NCBI GenBank assembly: GCA_019115845.1
Contig: DXCU01000059.1
Coordinates: 30,600 to 94,599, forward strand
Reading direction: 5' to 3'
DNA: 64,000 bases
Source: Candidatus Rubneribacter avistercoris
GTDB taxonomy: Bacteria > Actinomycetota > Coriobacteriia > Coriobacteriales > Eggerthellaceae
The first letter of the stretch is position 1. Each line of letters begins with the position of its first letter. Both the position numbers and the translations under genes were made by a program. Shown piece by piece: positions 39,155 to 48,609 of this stretch. The notes under the pieces are model-generated. The model was not told the origin of the DNA. It searched no databases and saw nothing but the letters and a program-made list of their open reading frames with translations.

Positions 39155-41920
39155 CTACAAAAGCCCCTGAACTTCCAGGGCGGTTTTCAATACATTCTGC
39201 GCTTTTTGCGCGCCCTCTCCCTCGTCTCCGTCCTCGATGACGATGGCGACGACCACCTTCGGGTCTTCGGCGGGCGCCATGCCCACGAACCAGCTGTCGT
39301 TGCTGTCCACCTTTTCGGCCGTGCCGGTTTTGCCGGCAACCTGCACGCCGGGGACGGCCGCGGCGGTGCCGGTGCCGTTGTTCACCACGCCCACCAGCAC
39401 GTCCTTCACGCGGTTGGCCGTGTCCTCGCTCACGGCCTGCATGAGCTTGGAGGGGCTGGCGGCGAAGCTGCGCTCGCCGTTGGCGTTGTAGATGCCGTCC
39501 ACCAGGTAGGGCTGCATGATGGCGCCCTCGTTGGCGATGGCAGAACCCACCAGGGCCATTTCCAGCACGGTGGCCTGCGGGCCGGGCTGGCTTTCGTGGT
39601 TCATGGGGTTCACGGGCTCGCCGGCGGCGGCCCAGGCCGTCTCCCACTCCGTCATTTCGGCGGGATCGGCCATGAGGGAGGTGTACATGACCAGGGGGAA
39701 GTCTATCTGCCGGTTGAAGCCGAACGCCTCGGCGCCCTTCACCAGCGCCTCGGCGCCCATCTCCACGCCCAGCTGGCCGAACACGGTGTTGGAGGACATC
39801 TCCGTGGCCTGCGCGAGCGTCTGGTTGCCGTAGCTGGCCTTGTTGAAGTTGGACACGGCGGCGTTTCCGATGTCCATGGTGCCGGGCGAGGAGTACACGG
39901 TGTCCTCGGTGGCCACGTCGTTTTCCAGCGCGGTTGCCAGCGTCACTATCTTGAAGGTGGAGCCCGGCGCGTACAGCGCCCCGGTGGCGCGATTCACCAG
40001 CGAGCTGTCGTCGGCCGCGTTGCCGGACGCGGCGGCCGCGAGCAGCGACTCCACGTCGGCGGCGTTGTAGGTGGGCGACGAGGCCATGCCCAGCACGGCG
40101 CCCGTCTCGGGGTCCATGACCACGCACGCGCCCGTGTTGCCGGCCAACGCGTCCTGCGCCGCCTGCTGGATTTTCGAGTTCAGAGTGAGCGTCACGTCGT
40201 TGCCCGGGTTGCCCACGCCGGCCAGCGAGTTCAGCACGTCGGTCCAGGAGGCGTAGTTCTTCTCGCCTTTGAGGGTGTCGTTGTAGGCGGCTTCTATCCC
40301 CGAGGTTCCGTAGCGCTCGGACGAGTAGCCCACCACGTGGCTTGCCAGGTCCCCCGCCGGATAGGTGCGGCTGTAGGTGCCGTCGTCGTTGATGACGCTT
40401 TGGGCCAGCACGATGCCGTCGTAGGTGGATATGGTGCCGCGCTCGCTGCGGGCCTCCTTGGCCAGGGTGTGGTTGTTGCCCGGCATGCTTTGGTAGTGGT
40501 CGGCCTGGAACACCATGATGTAGGTGAGGTTGGCCACCAGCAGGGCGAACAGGGTGGAGCACAGCAGCATGGAATGCGTCAGGCGCTTGCCTAGCGACAC
40601 GCGGCCCAGCACGCTGTTGGCGTGGAGGGTGCCGGTGGCGCTCAGCACCTCCGCGCCCACGCCGGTGCCCTCGTCGCCGCAGCGCAGCAGAAAGCCCACC
40701 GCGACGAAGCTGGCCAGAAGCGACGAACCGCCTTGGCTGATGAAGGGCAGGGTGAGGCCCGTCAGCGGGATGAGGCGCGTCACGCCGCCCACGATGATGA
40801 ACGCCTGGAGCACCACCATGGAGGTCAGGCCCACGGCCACAAACGAGCTGACGTCGCTTTTCGCGCGCGCCGCCGTCAAAAAGCCGCGGATGGCGAACAG
40901 CAAAAACAGCAGCAGCAGGCCCGCCGCGCCCAAAAGCCCCAGCTCCTCGGCGATGGCGGCGAAGATGAAGTCGCTTTCCACCACGGGGATCTGGTCGGCC
41001 AGCCCCCGCCCCAGCCCCACGCCGAACAAATCCCCGTCGGCGATGGAGTAGATGGCCTGGGTGAGCTGGTAGCCGGTGTTCTGCGCGTCGGCGAAAGGAT
41101 CCAGCCAGGTGCTCACGCGCACCTGCACGTGGTCGAACAGGAAGTACGCGCCCACGCAGCCGGCGGCCATGAGGGCAAGGCCGATGAGCACGTACACCTT
41201 CTTGCCCGTGGCCACGTAGAGCATGACCAGGAACAGGAAGAAGAACACAAGCGCGCTGCCCAGGTCCTTCTCGAACACCACCACCAGAAGAGACACGCCC
41301 CACATGAGCAGAAGCGGCAGCAGCGTGCGCACATCGGGCAGGTTGAGAGGCCCCACGCGCCAGGTGAACACGCTGAGCATCTCGCGGTTCTGGGCCAGGT
41401 AGCCGGCTAGGAACAACACGATGACTATCTTGGCTATCTCGCCGGGTTGGAAGGAGAACCCGCCGATGAACAGCCAGATGCGACTGCCGTAGATCTCTTG
41501 GCCCAGGCCCGGAACAAGGGGCGAGAGCAGCAGCAGAAAGCCCACGATGCCCAGCGTGTACTTGTAGTTGGCAACCTTGTCCAAGTTGCGGACGAACGCC
41601 AGCACCACCACCATGCACGCGATGCCCAAGAACAGCCACATCACCTGGTTGACCGCCAAGTCCGGCGCCAGGCGCGTGACGAAGGCGATGCCCGTGCCCG
41701 ACAGCGCGAAGGCCAGGGGCAGGATGGCCGGGTCGGCCCCGGGCGCGAATTTGCGCACGGCCAGGTGCGCGATCACGAACGCGGCGAAGATGCCCGCGGG
41801 CACCCCCAGCGTGGTGGTGTCGAGCGCCTGCCCCTGGTTGAGGGCGATCATGGCGAACAAAAGCACCACCAAAGGCGCGCCCACGCACAAAAGCACCAGT
41901 TCGAGATTGCGGCGCGTCAT
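39155..41920 (-). CDS. RodA/FtsW (SEDS) glycosyltransferase fused to class B penicillin-binding transpeptidase
   Basis: A single 921-residue frame joins two enzymes that are normally separate. Residues 1-415 are a SEDS polymerase with ten membrane segments, the catalytic-region Asp219 (FEKDLG), VESDFIFAAIAEELG and FISQGGSS. After a second hydrophobic anchor (450-470), residues 475-921 are a class B penicillin-binding protein with STFK (Ser654 nucleophile), SSN (709-711) and KTG (864-866). The polymerase makes glycan strands and the transpeptidase crosslinks them in the elongation or division complex. It overlaps the phosphatase gene by 4 bp (41917-41920) and is 96 bp before pknB, where other actinobacteria carry separate rodA and pbpA. 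Confidence 0.92.
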   Translation of the reverse strand: MTRRNLELVLLCVGAPLVVLLFAMIALNQGQALDTTTLGVPAGIFAAFVIAHLAVRKFAPGADPAILPLAFALSGTGIAFVTRLAPDLAVNQVMWLFLGIACMVVVLAFVRNLDKVANYKYTLGIVGFLLLLSPLVPGLGQEIYGSRIWLFIGGFSFQPGEIAKIVIVLFLAGYLAQNREMLSVFTWRVGPLNLPDVRTLLPLLLMWGVSLLVVVFEKDLGSALVFFFLFLVMLYVATGKKVYVLIGLALMAAGCVGAYFLFDHVQVRVSTWLDPFADAQNTGYQLTQAIYSIADGDLFGVGLGRGLADQIPVVESDFIFAAIAEELGLLGAAGLLLLFLLFAIRGFLTAARAKSDVSSFVAVGLTSMVVLQAFIIVGGVTRLIPLTGLTLPFISQGGSSLLASFVAVGFLLRCGDEGTGVGAEVLSATGTLHANSVLGRVSLGKRLTHSMLLCSTLFALLVANLTYIMVFQADHYQSMPGNNHTLAKEARSERGTISTYDGIVLAQSVINDDGTYSRTYPAGDLASHVVGYSSERYGTSGIEAAYNDTLKGEKNYASWTDVLNSLAGVGNPGNDVTLTLNSKIQQAAQDALAGNTGACVVMDPETGAVLGMASSPTYNAADVESLLAAAASGNAADDSSLVNRATGALYAPGSTFKIVTLATALENDVATEDTVYSSPGTMDIGNAAVSNFNKASYGNQTLAQATEMSSNTVFGQLGVEMGAEALVKGAEAFGFNRQIDFPLVMYTSLMADPAEMTEWETAWAAAGEPVNPMNHESQPGPQATVLEMALVGSAIANEGAIMQPYLVDGIYNANGERSFAASPSKLMQAVSEDTANRVKDVLVGVVNNGTGTAAAVPGVQVAGKTGTAEKVDSNDSWFVGMAPAEDPKVVVAIVIEDGDEGEGAQKAQNVLKTALEVQGLL

Positions 41921-43176
41921 GCGGCACCGCCTTGGGAGGCAGAGCCGTTGCTTCCGTTTGCGGAGGAGGAGCCCGAGGCGGCGTTGTCCGAGCCGCCGCC
42001 GTTGTCGGAGGTGCCGCCGTTGTCGGCGCCGTCCTGCCCGCCGGTTGCCTTGCCGCCTTCGCCCGCGCCCTCGGAAGAGCCCTTCTGCGCCGCTTCGGCC
42101 TCGTATTCCCGCACCAGCGCCTCGGCGGCGTCCACGGTGTCAACCTGGATGCCGGCGGCAAGGCGGTTGGCCGTGCCGGGCTGCAGGTCGTTCACGGACA
42201 CGTCGGTGACCCGTTCCAGATGCGAGAACGAAAGCCCCAGCAGCGTGCCCGGCACGCCGCGGTAGATGGCCACCTTGCCGTCTTGGGCGGCCAGGTAGGC
42301 GGTGGTGTTCAGGTAGGCGTTCGCGCCCCAGGCGGTTCCCCCCACAATGGCCGCGAACAGCACGAGGATGGTGGCGATGAACAGCTTGGTCTTGCGGGCG
42401 AGCTTGCGGCGCCGCGCCTCCGCGAAGCCGGAGACATCGGCCACGATGACCGTGACGTTGTCGTGGCCCCCGGCGGCGATGGCCTCGTTCACCAGCTGCG
42501 CCGCGCAGCGCTGCGGATCCTGGACGCGGCGCATGGTGTGCTCGATGTCCTGGTCGCAGAGCATGCCGGACAGGCCGTCGGAGCAGATGAGCAGGCGGTC
42601 GCCCGTCTCCACGTTGATCTCGTACATGTCCGGGTGCATGCAGGGGTCGCTGCCGAGCGCGCGGGTGATGACCGATCGCTGCGGATGGCAGCGCGCCTCC
42701 TCCGGGGTCAGCTGGCCGGCTTCTATCAAATCGGCCATCAGGCTGTGGTCGCGCGTGAGCTGCTGGAGCTTGCCCTGGTGCATCAAGTAGGCGCGCGAAT
42801 CGCCCACCTGCGCGATGACCAGGCGTTCCCCCTCAAGCACAGCCGCCGTCATGGTGGTGCCCATGCCCTCGCGGCCGCGTCCGTCGCGCGCCGCGCGCAT
42901 GACCTCGTGGTTCGCCTCCTCAACGGCGCGGGCGAGCGCCTCTCCGTCGGGATGCTCGGGCGCGTGCTCGGCCAGCACGTGCACGGCAATCTCGGAGGCC
43001 ACCTCTCCGGCGGCATGGCCGCCCATGCCGTCGGCCACGGCGAACAGCGGCGGCGTGACTATCAGGCTGTCCTCGTTGTGGTCGCGCAAACAGCCGATGT
43101 CGGTGCGGCTGCCGAACGGCGTGAGGGCCCCTCGGCGGGTGCGCGGCGTGGAGCGGTACGATCGTTTCTCGGCCAT
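41917..43176 (-). CDS. pstP: PP2C-type Ser/Thr protein phosphatase
   Basis: The 419-residue protein removes phosphates added by the PknB kinase. The catalytic domain (about 20-262) has the PP2C metal motifs RDHNEDS, ADGMGGHAAGE, VGDSRAYL, LICSDGLSGML and GGHDNVTVIV. One membrane helix spans about 274-296 and an extracytoplasmic region ends in a Gly/Ser/Asn-rich tail of about 80 residues. It overlaps the gene before it by one base and the RodA-PBP gene by four, giving tight co-translation. Confidence 0.93.
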   Translation of the reverse strand: MAEKRSYRSTPRTRRGALTPFGSRTDIGCLRDHNEDSLIVTPPLFAVADGMGGHAAGEVASEIAVHVLAEHAPEHPDGEALARAVEEANHEVMRAARDGRGREGMGTTMTAAVLEGERLVIAQVGDSRAYLMHQGKLQQLTRDHSLMADLIEAGQLTPEEARCHPQRSVITRALGSDPCMHPDMYEINVETGDRLLICSDGLSGMLCDQDIEHTMRRVQDPQRCAAQLVNEAIAAGGHDNVTVIVADVSGFAEARRRKLARKTKLFIATILVLFAAIVGGTAWGANAYLNTTAYLAAQDGKVAIYRGVPGTLLGLSFSHLERVTDVSVNDLQPGTANRLAAGIQVDTVDAAEALVREYEAEAAQKGSSEGAGEGGKATGGQDGADNGGTSDNGGGSDNAASGSSSANGSNGSASQGGAA

Positions 43177-43589
43177 TAGGCGTACCTCACGCGAATGGCC
43201 ACGTCGCCCACGTTGACCACGTCGTTGTTGCGCAGGGCGGTGGGTTCGGCGATGAGCTGCCGGTTCACCGCCGTGCCGTTGGTGGAGCCCAAATCCTCAA
43301 CGAACAGGTTCTGCCCCATCAGGCTGAAACGGGCGTGCCGGCCCGACACGTAGCCCGCGCCTATCACGATGTCCGCGCCGGGGCTGCGGCCCACGATGAC
43401 GGGCCCGCGCACCACGATGGACACGCCGCGCAGCTCCTTGGGCCCCCGCTCCACCGACAGGTTCCACGTGCGCTCCTTCTTCCGTTGGCCGCGCACCATG
43501 CCGATGCCCGTCTTCATGATGGCGAACAGAAACAGGTACAGAAGCGCGACGAACAGAAGGCGGACGATGAGCAGTACGTAGTCGATCAC
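43176..43589 (-). CDS. fhaB: FHA-domain protein with N-terminal membrane helix (FhaB/FipA-like)
   Basis: The 137-residue protein has one membrane segment (residues 5-26) and a C-terminal forkhead-associated domain with the phosphothreonine-binding residues GRSPGADIV, SGRHARF and DLGSTNGT. In mycobacteria the ortholog binds phosphorylated partners of PknA/B and helps the division complex. It occupies the same place in the operon and overlaps pstP by one base. Confidence 0.9.
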   Translation of the reverse strand: MIDYVLLIVRLLFVALLYLFLFAIMKTGIGMVRGQRKKERTWNLSVERGPKELRGVSIVVRGPVIVGRSPGADIVIGAGYVSGRHARFSLMGQNLFVEDLGSTNGTAVNRQLIAEPTALRNNDVVNVGDVAIRVRYA

Positions 43590-43610
43590 AGGCTATCCTT
43601 CCGTTCCCGC

Positions 43611-44768
43611 TCAGGCCAAGGTGAACACGAGGTTCGTCATGCCGACGGTGATGCGGTCCCCCTCGGCGAGCGGTTGGGAGGTGATCTCGCGGCCGTTCAC
43701 GAACGTGCCGTTGGTGGATCCCAGGTCGGTGAGCACCCATACGCCCTGCGGCTCGAAGCGCAGCTCGGCATGCGTGCGGGATGCGTTGATGTCCTGGATG
43801 GAGATGTCGTTTTTGGACTCGCGGCCGATGAGCAGGCGCGTGCCGGCCAGGTCGTAGGAGCGGTTGCTTGCGGTGTCCACCAGGCGTGCGCGCACGGCGC
43901 TGCGCGACGGCACGGCCGCGGCGCCCGGCTGCCCGCCGCCCGAGAACACCACGGTGTCGGCGGCCACCCGCTGCGGCGCGGCGCTCGCTGCGGGTGGGAC
44001 CGCATGCGCGCTGGCCGCGGCGCCCGCGCCCGCCGCGGCCATGCTGGCGTTCGCAACGTCGAAGGGGTCCACCACGTGCCGGCCGGCCGGGCCGGCGTGC
44101 CCGTCGTCGAAGGCGTATCCGTCGCCTCCGCCTTGGCCTTGGCCGTAATCGTCGTAGAGCCCGGGGGCGTCGTAGGCGGGTTCGGCGTAGCCGTCGTAGC
44201 CCTGGTCGTAGCCGTAGGCGGGCGCAGGGGCGGGGGCCGGCGCCTGCTGCGGGTAGCCCGCGAAAGCGTCCGGGCGTCCGCCGTACGCGCCGGGGCGTCC
44301 GCCCTGCGGGGCGCCGTAGCCGCCGCGCGCGCCAGCTTGCGGGGCGCCGCCCAAGCCGTAGCGGTACATCTCCTCGTCGCGCAGCTGAGAGACGATGGGC
44401 GCGGCCACGGCCTCGGCTATGACGTCGAACTTGCCGTGCTTCAGGTCTTCGTCCACGATGAAGCGCACCAGGGGCTGCCCGTCCATGACCAGGCCCTGCT
44501 CGGCCGCCTTGGCTGCCAGGTAGGTTTCCGTCTCGCCCGCCAAGGTGGGGTAGTACCCGAACAGGCGCTGGTCGTCGTCGGGATTCACCAGCACGGTGTA
44601 GAGGGTGGGGGCGAACTGCTTGCCGGCGCCCACCATCTTCTCGCGACGCATCTGCTTCTCAGCTTTTTTCGCAATCTGAACCGGCGAGATGGGGGAGTTC
44701 GCCATGCGGTCCACCGCACCTTCGAACGTGTCTTCCATCTTGCCTTCGAACTTTGAGAAAAAGCCCAT
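43611..44768 (-). CDS. fhaA: FhaA-like protein: DUF3662 domain plus FHA domain
   Basis: The 385-residue protein starts with the DUF3662 domain (MGFFSKFEGKMEDTFEG, about 1-130), continues with a Gly/Tyr/Pro/Ala-rich low-complexity linker of about 150 residues, and ends in a FHA domain (GRESKNDISI, SRTHAELRF, DLGSTNGTFVNG). The ATG at 44768 follows AAGGAG; the upstream extension is not conserved in type. It heads the cell-wall signalling operon, as in other actinobacteria, where FhaA binds the phosphorylated pseudokinase MviN. No MviN gene is in the window. Confidence 0.9.
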   Translation of the reverse strand: MGFFSKFEGKMEDTFEGAVDRMANSPISPVQIAKKAEKQMRREKMVGAGKQFAPTLYTVLVNPDDDQRLFGYYPTLAGETETYLAAKAAEQGLVMDGQPLVRFIVDEDLKHGKFDVIAEAVAAPIVSQLRDEEMYRYGLGGAPQAGARGGYGAPQGGRPGAYGGRPDAFAGYPQQAPAPAPAPAYGYDQGYDGYAEPAYDAPGLYDDYGQGQGGGDGYAFDDGHAGPAGRHVVDPFDVANASMAAAGAGAAASAHAVPPAASAAPQRVAADTVVFSGGGQPGAAAVPSRSAVRARLVDTASNRSYDLAGTRLLIGRESKNDISIQDINASRTHAELRFEPQGVWVLTDLGSTNGTFVNGREITSQPLAEGDRITVGMTNLVFTLA

Positions 44769-45106
44769 TGTGTCTCCTTCGCGCCCCTTTGGGCGAGTGC
44801 GGAGCGCGGCCCGTTCGGGCGCGCGCGTCAACATCTCTCATCATGCACGTATGCAATGCTCCATCTTGCCATAAACATGCAGGCAGCGCTCTATCTTTTA
44901 CGCAATCGTCATCAAAAGTCGTCTGCGGTTTCAAGCGGCTTCGAATGGGGGGGGGGTGGTTCAGGCGCGCCCTTCCGCCCGGCGGCGCTTGCGCGCTGCT
45001 CGACCGCCCCGGCAACGCCGGCGGGTGCCGCGTGCAAGCGCGCTGGCGCCGGCGGGCGGCTCGGGTGTTGGTCCCGCGCGAGGGCGGCCGCGCTGGACTC
45101 GCGTCG

Positions 45107-45606
45107 CGCGTCCTTCCCGCCAAACCGCCGCTGACGCGGCCCCTGCAGGCGGCGGTTCGGCGGGGGGCTGCGCCCCTCTGGACAAAACGGCCCCTGATCC
45201 ACATCCTCGCACGAGGATAGTCAAAAGCGCAAGCCGCCCGCCTGGGGCGACGCGCGGCCTTCCCGCGCGTCCCTTCGCGAAGGCCCCGAATCGGGCCGAT
45301 TTTGGCCGAGGCCATGCGGACCGGGGCCTGTTTTGTCCATGACTCTTTCGCTTTCCGTTGAACCGCCGGCGGCGCGGGCCGGCCCGGCCCGCCGGGCGCG
45401 CAGGGCCGGCCCCTCCGAGGCACCCGATCAGAGGGGGCTCGGCCCGAGATCCGGCAAACACCGGTTCGTGTCAACGGTGGTTTAACAGAGAGGCGGGCGC
45501 AGCCGGCCAACCTGCGGACGCAGCCGGCTCCCGTCAGCTGCGGGCGCAGCCGGCCCCGCCAACCTGCGGACGCGATCGGTCCGTGTCGGCGGTGGTTTGG
45601 CAGGGC
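45107..45606. repeat. Cluster of dispersed GTTAAACC-type repeats in a 902-bp gap
   Basis: Four or five copies of the same palindromic motif occur: forward near 45117-45147 and 45352-45380, reverse near 45439-45492 and 45581-45606. The copy at 45439-45492, read in reverse, matches the copy at 17983-18040 almost base for base over 50 bases. Short tandem GCAGCCGGCC units fill 45494-45580. The whole 44769-45670 gap holds these repeats and no supported gene apart from the fhaA promoter region. Confidence 0.65.
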
Positions 45607-45670
45607 GTCGCGTGCGACTCGGGCGCCGGAGGGCGTCGCGTGCGGCTGTGCGGCATCGCGCCGTGCGCGG

Positions 45671-47572
45671 TCACTCGGACGCTTCGGCGGACTCCACCAT
45701 GCGCATGAGCTCTTGCTGGGTGTGGATGTCCAGCTTGCGGTAGATGTGGCGGATGTGGGTTTTCGCCGTTCCCTCGGAGATGTAGAGCTTCTCTTGGATG
45801 TAGGCCGCGTTGTGGCCTTTGGCCAGGAAGAACATGACCTCCGTTTCGCGTCGGGACAGCAGGAAGGCGTTGGCCACCGTCTCGCATTTGGCGCGGAAAC
45901 GTCCTCCGCGCTGGCGGCCTTCGGACGCGGCCAAAGGCCGGCCCGCGCCGCCGGGGATTCCGTCTGCGGGGCCTCCGCCTCCGTCGGCTTTCTGATCCGC
46001 GCCGACGGCGGGTTGCAGGGACATGGCCGCCAAACGTGCGGACGAGGGATGCCGCAGCATGGCCTGCCGTGCAGGGGAGAGGTTCGCAAACGACGCTGCG
46101 GAAAAGGACGCGGGCGATCCGTCCGCAGACGGGGCGCCGGCCGGCGCGGAGGCGGAGGGACCGTGCCCGGGCGGGGTCGGTCCTTGCGGGTCCGGCAGGT
46201 TTGACGGGTCCGGCAGATCCTGCGGGTTCGAGGGGGACGGCTCCCGAGCGGCCAGGTTCGGCTCGGCGGGGCTTTGGGTCGGCGCGGCCGATACGGCGAG
46301 CGGGGCGTTCTCCAAGCTGACGGACACGGCGCGCACCGCCGGGCATGGCGCCACGATGGACTCTATCTCGCGCTCGCGCGGCAGCAGCGCGTACGCCACG
46401 AACATGGCCACGAGCATGGTCATGGCCACTCCCTGCTCGCCGAAGGGCAGGGCGTTCAGCCAGCCGGCGTCGATCACCGGGATCAGCGACCCTGCCAAGA
46501 TCCCCGCCGCCAGCATTCCTCGGCCCAGGCCGAACACCAGCACCGGCGACATGCGGAACCGCTGCGCCAGCATGCCGAAGAACACCCACATCATGGCTTC
46601 GAAGCTCAGGTACCCGATAAGCAGCGCCAGGTTCGGCAAAAGGTCCGACCCGCTGCGCGCCGATGGCAAAAACAGCAGCGCGACGGCGATGAGCGGCACA
46701 AGCGGCCGGAAGTAGCGGTTCCATTGGTCGCCCCTGCCCTGGATCATGATGGTGATCAGCATGATGACGGTGGCGCATCCGGCGGCGAGCAGCAAAAGCA
46801 GCTGGTCGGCAAGGTCGGTGGCGGGCAGGCTTGCCTGGATGGACGTTTGTCGGAGCGTTCCCAGGGCCAGGCCCATGATGAGCGTGGGCGTGGCGAACCG
46901 CGCGAAGAACTTCGCGCGGTTGACGGGCAGCGGTTTGAAGATGGGGACGCCGTCGCGCTCGGAGTAGGGCCGGGGCGTCTTGTTCCACAGCACGGCCAGC
47001 TCGAGCAGGGGGATGGCGGAGGCCATGAGCCCTGTGAAGGGGACGGGCGCGCTGTGCAGCAGAAGCACGTACACGGCCACCCCCATGACCACGCCCAACG
47101 AGGTGTTCAGCACAATGGACGACGTGTCGCAGCGAGCGAAGGCCGTCCCCCAGAACAAGATGAGCATGGAGGACCCCAGCCCCGTCAGAACGCCGGAGGC
47201 TATCTCAAGCGCCACCAGGTCGCCCGTTCCCGACAGCGCCAGCAGCACGGTGCCCGCGCAGCCCATGGCGGAGGCGGCGGCGAGCGTTTTGCGGGAGATG
47301 TAGAACCTGAGGAAGCGCTGGTCGGTGGCGGCGGCGAACAACAGGCACGCAACGTAGACGATGATGGACACCAGGTAGGCCGCGGTCACGTGCATGTCGT
47401 TCATGCCCGTCAGGTACGCTTGGATGCCGAACACCGACGTTGCGCCGAACATGGTGGCGAACACCCATGCCTGGTGCAGTCCGTACCCAACGGAAAGCAG
47501 GGTGAGGTCGCCCAGGGCCGCGTCCTCGGCGAAGTCGGCGTTCACCGTTATACGTGGAACACGGATGCCCAT
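45671..47572 (-). CDS. LuxR-family regulator with multi-pass membrane domain
   Basis: The 633-residue protein has about twelve membrane segments (20-400), a disordered Pro/Ala/Ser/Gly-rich linker of about 150 residues, and a C-terminal LuxR helix-turn-helix (LSRRETEVMFFLAKGHNAAYIQEKL, SEGTAKTHIRHIYRKL). The long linker is unusual among its relatives; the protein at 4297 has almost none. Its neighbours are a molybdoenzyme operon, its chaperone and a conserved palindromic box (A at 47722) in the promoter region of this gene itself. It is therefore the leading candidate regulator of the respiratory operon. The signal it senses is unknown. Confidence 0.87.
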   Translation of the reverse strand: MGIRVPRITVNADFAEDAALGDLTLLSVGYGLHQAWVFATMFGATSVFGIQAYLTGMNDMHVTAAYLVSIIVYVACLLFAAATDQRFLRFYISRKTLAAASAMGCAGTVLLALSGTGDLVALEIASGVLTGLGSSMLILFWGTAFARCDTSSIVLNTSLGVVMGVAVYVLLLHSAPVPFTGLMASAIPLLELAVLWNKTPRPYSERDGVPIFKPLPVNRAKFFARFATPTLIMGLALGTLRQTSIQASLPATDLADQLLLLLAAGCATVIMLITIMIQGRGDQWNRYFRPLVPLIAVALLFLPSARSGSDLLPNLALLIGYLSFEAMMWVFFGMLAQRFRMSPVLVFGLGRGMLAAGILAGSLIPVIDAGWLNALPFGEQGVAMTMLVAMFVAYALLPREREIESIVAPCPAVRAVSVSLENAPLAVSAAPTQSPAEPNLAAREPSPSNPQDLPDPSNLPDPQGPTPPGHGPSASAPAGAPSADGSPASFSAASFANLSPARQAMLRHPSSARLAAMSLQPAVGADQKADGGGGPADGIPGGAGRPLAASEGRQRGGRFRAKCETVANAFLLSRRETEVMFFLAKGHNAAYIQEKLYISEGTAKTHIRHIYRKLDIHTQQELMRMVESAEASE

Positions 47573-47719
47573 GGCCCCTCCTTCGCGGATTTCTCTCCCA
47601 GCCCCTCTGCTGATGAAGATAATACTAACCGGGCTAATCTTTGTATAGGAGAATTGGCCGAAAAGCCGAGAGGCCCCCTTTTGGAGGCAGCCGCTTTGAC
47701 GTGGGAAAATAGAAAAATA

Positions 47720-47735
47720 ATCCTCTGAGGATGAT
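47720..47735. promoter_or_regulatory. Box A: candidate operator upstream of the LuxR gene
   Basis: ATCCTC-T-GAGGAT (47720-47732) is a perfect palindrome followed by GAT, giving CCTCTGAGGATGAT. The same box appears at 48446, 48478 and 53701. It lies about 150 bp upstream of the LuxR start, on the 5' side. Confidence 0.6.
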
Positions 47736-47863
47736 GTTTGGGGCCGCAGATTGCCGCCGAGGGGCCTCGCTCGACCGCCCGCAGGCGCCCGCGGCCCGTC
47801 CGGCTGCGGGCGGGCCGGCTGGTCGTCCGGCCCGCGCTTCCGACGGCGGCGAGGGGCAGTTCC

Positions 47864-48325
47864 CTACGCCACCGTGACCACCACGCTGTCCCAGCGCTCG
47901 AGGGGCGTGTCCTCGCCCTTGGAGCCTTCGGAGTCGTAGGTGGTCTGCGTGCCCGGCTTTTGGCTTGCCGCTTTGTGCACCGTGCACGTGTACTGCTCGC
48001 CGGACAGGTCGTCCGCCAAGCGGGAGACGCTGTAGTCGTGGATGGCGTCCAGCCCGTTTTGGCTCTCGCTGGACGTCACGGCCTCCTTCAGGCAGTCGCC
48101 TGCGGTGCTGCCCTCGGGGACCATGACAACTCCCGTCTTCACGCCTCCGTTCTGTGCGGTCCGGTCCACGGTGCACACGATCTCGATGACACCTTTGCCG
48201 TCCGCCGCGGCCACTTCGTCGTCATGGACGTGGTAGTACGCGTAGGCGGGCGCGGCGACGAGCGCGCACGTGCAGCCCAGGGCCGCTGCGGCAAGGAGCC
48301 TCTTGCCGCGAAACGCGTTGGCCAT
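47864..48325 (-). CDS. Secreted protein of unknown function
   Basis: The 153-residue product begins with a signal peptide (ANAFRGKRLLAAAALGCTCALVAAPAYA, cleavage near residue 29). The mature part (about 124 residues) has two Cys (EIVCTVD near 50 and EQYTCTVH near 111) that could form a disulfide and ends in a stable beta strand (WDSVVVTVA). It is not recognised. ATG 48325 follows AAAGGA. It lies between the regulator and the chaperone locus on the minus strand, so its promoter faces the wHTH gene promoter across boxes C and D. Confidence 0.65.
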   Translation of the reverse strand: MANAFRGKRLLAAAALGCTCALVAAPAYAYYHVHDDEVAAADGKGVIEIVCTVDRTAQNGGVKTGVVMVPEGSTAGDCLKEAVTSSESQNGLDAIHDYSVSRLADDLSGEQYTCTVHKAASQKPGTQTTYDSEGSKGEDTPLERWDSVVVTVA

Positions 48326-48445
48326 AAGAGTTCCTTTCTGCGAAGGAGCCCCGCTTTTCGCAACGCAGGGCGGATTATAGGGCGGCCCCGCGCGTGCCGT
48401 CAAGGGTGAGAGCTGCGAGCTGTCTTGCGTTTTCCCACGTCATAG

Positions 48446-48517
48446 CCTTGTAAGGATGATAGGGCCGCGCATTTCAGCCTTGCGGGATGATGGGCGCGCC
48501 CGCTACCTTCCTATAAT
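48446..48517 (+). promoter_or_regulatory. Boxes C and D and -10 of the winged-helix/chaperone operon
   Basis: CCTTGTAAGGATGAT (48446-48460, box C) and CCTTGCGGGATGAT (48478-48491, box D) precede a TATAAT -10 (48512-48517). Box D lies where the -35 element should be and no -35 consensus exists, which is the arrangement of an activator-dependent promoter. C and D are 32 bp apart, three helical turns. Confidence 0.6.
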
Positions 48518-48609
48518 CGGGAAGACGTCTTGAGAGGCGGGGCGCCCCGGTTTCGCGCCGTGCCCCGAAGCGCGTTTGCGCGGATCGTTTTGGCAACGAA
48601 GGAGGCATC

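Noticed and set aside
37610..40594. 994-codon open frame on the plus strand
   Set aside because: Antisense to pknB and the RodA-PBP fusion, which have clear domains and motifs. The product is His/Gly/Val/Leu-rich with no recognisable features.
44753..45708. Open frames in the 902-bp gap before fhaA
   Set aside because: Overlap on both strands, Arg/Pro/Ala-rich, composed largely of dispersed repeats.
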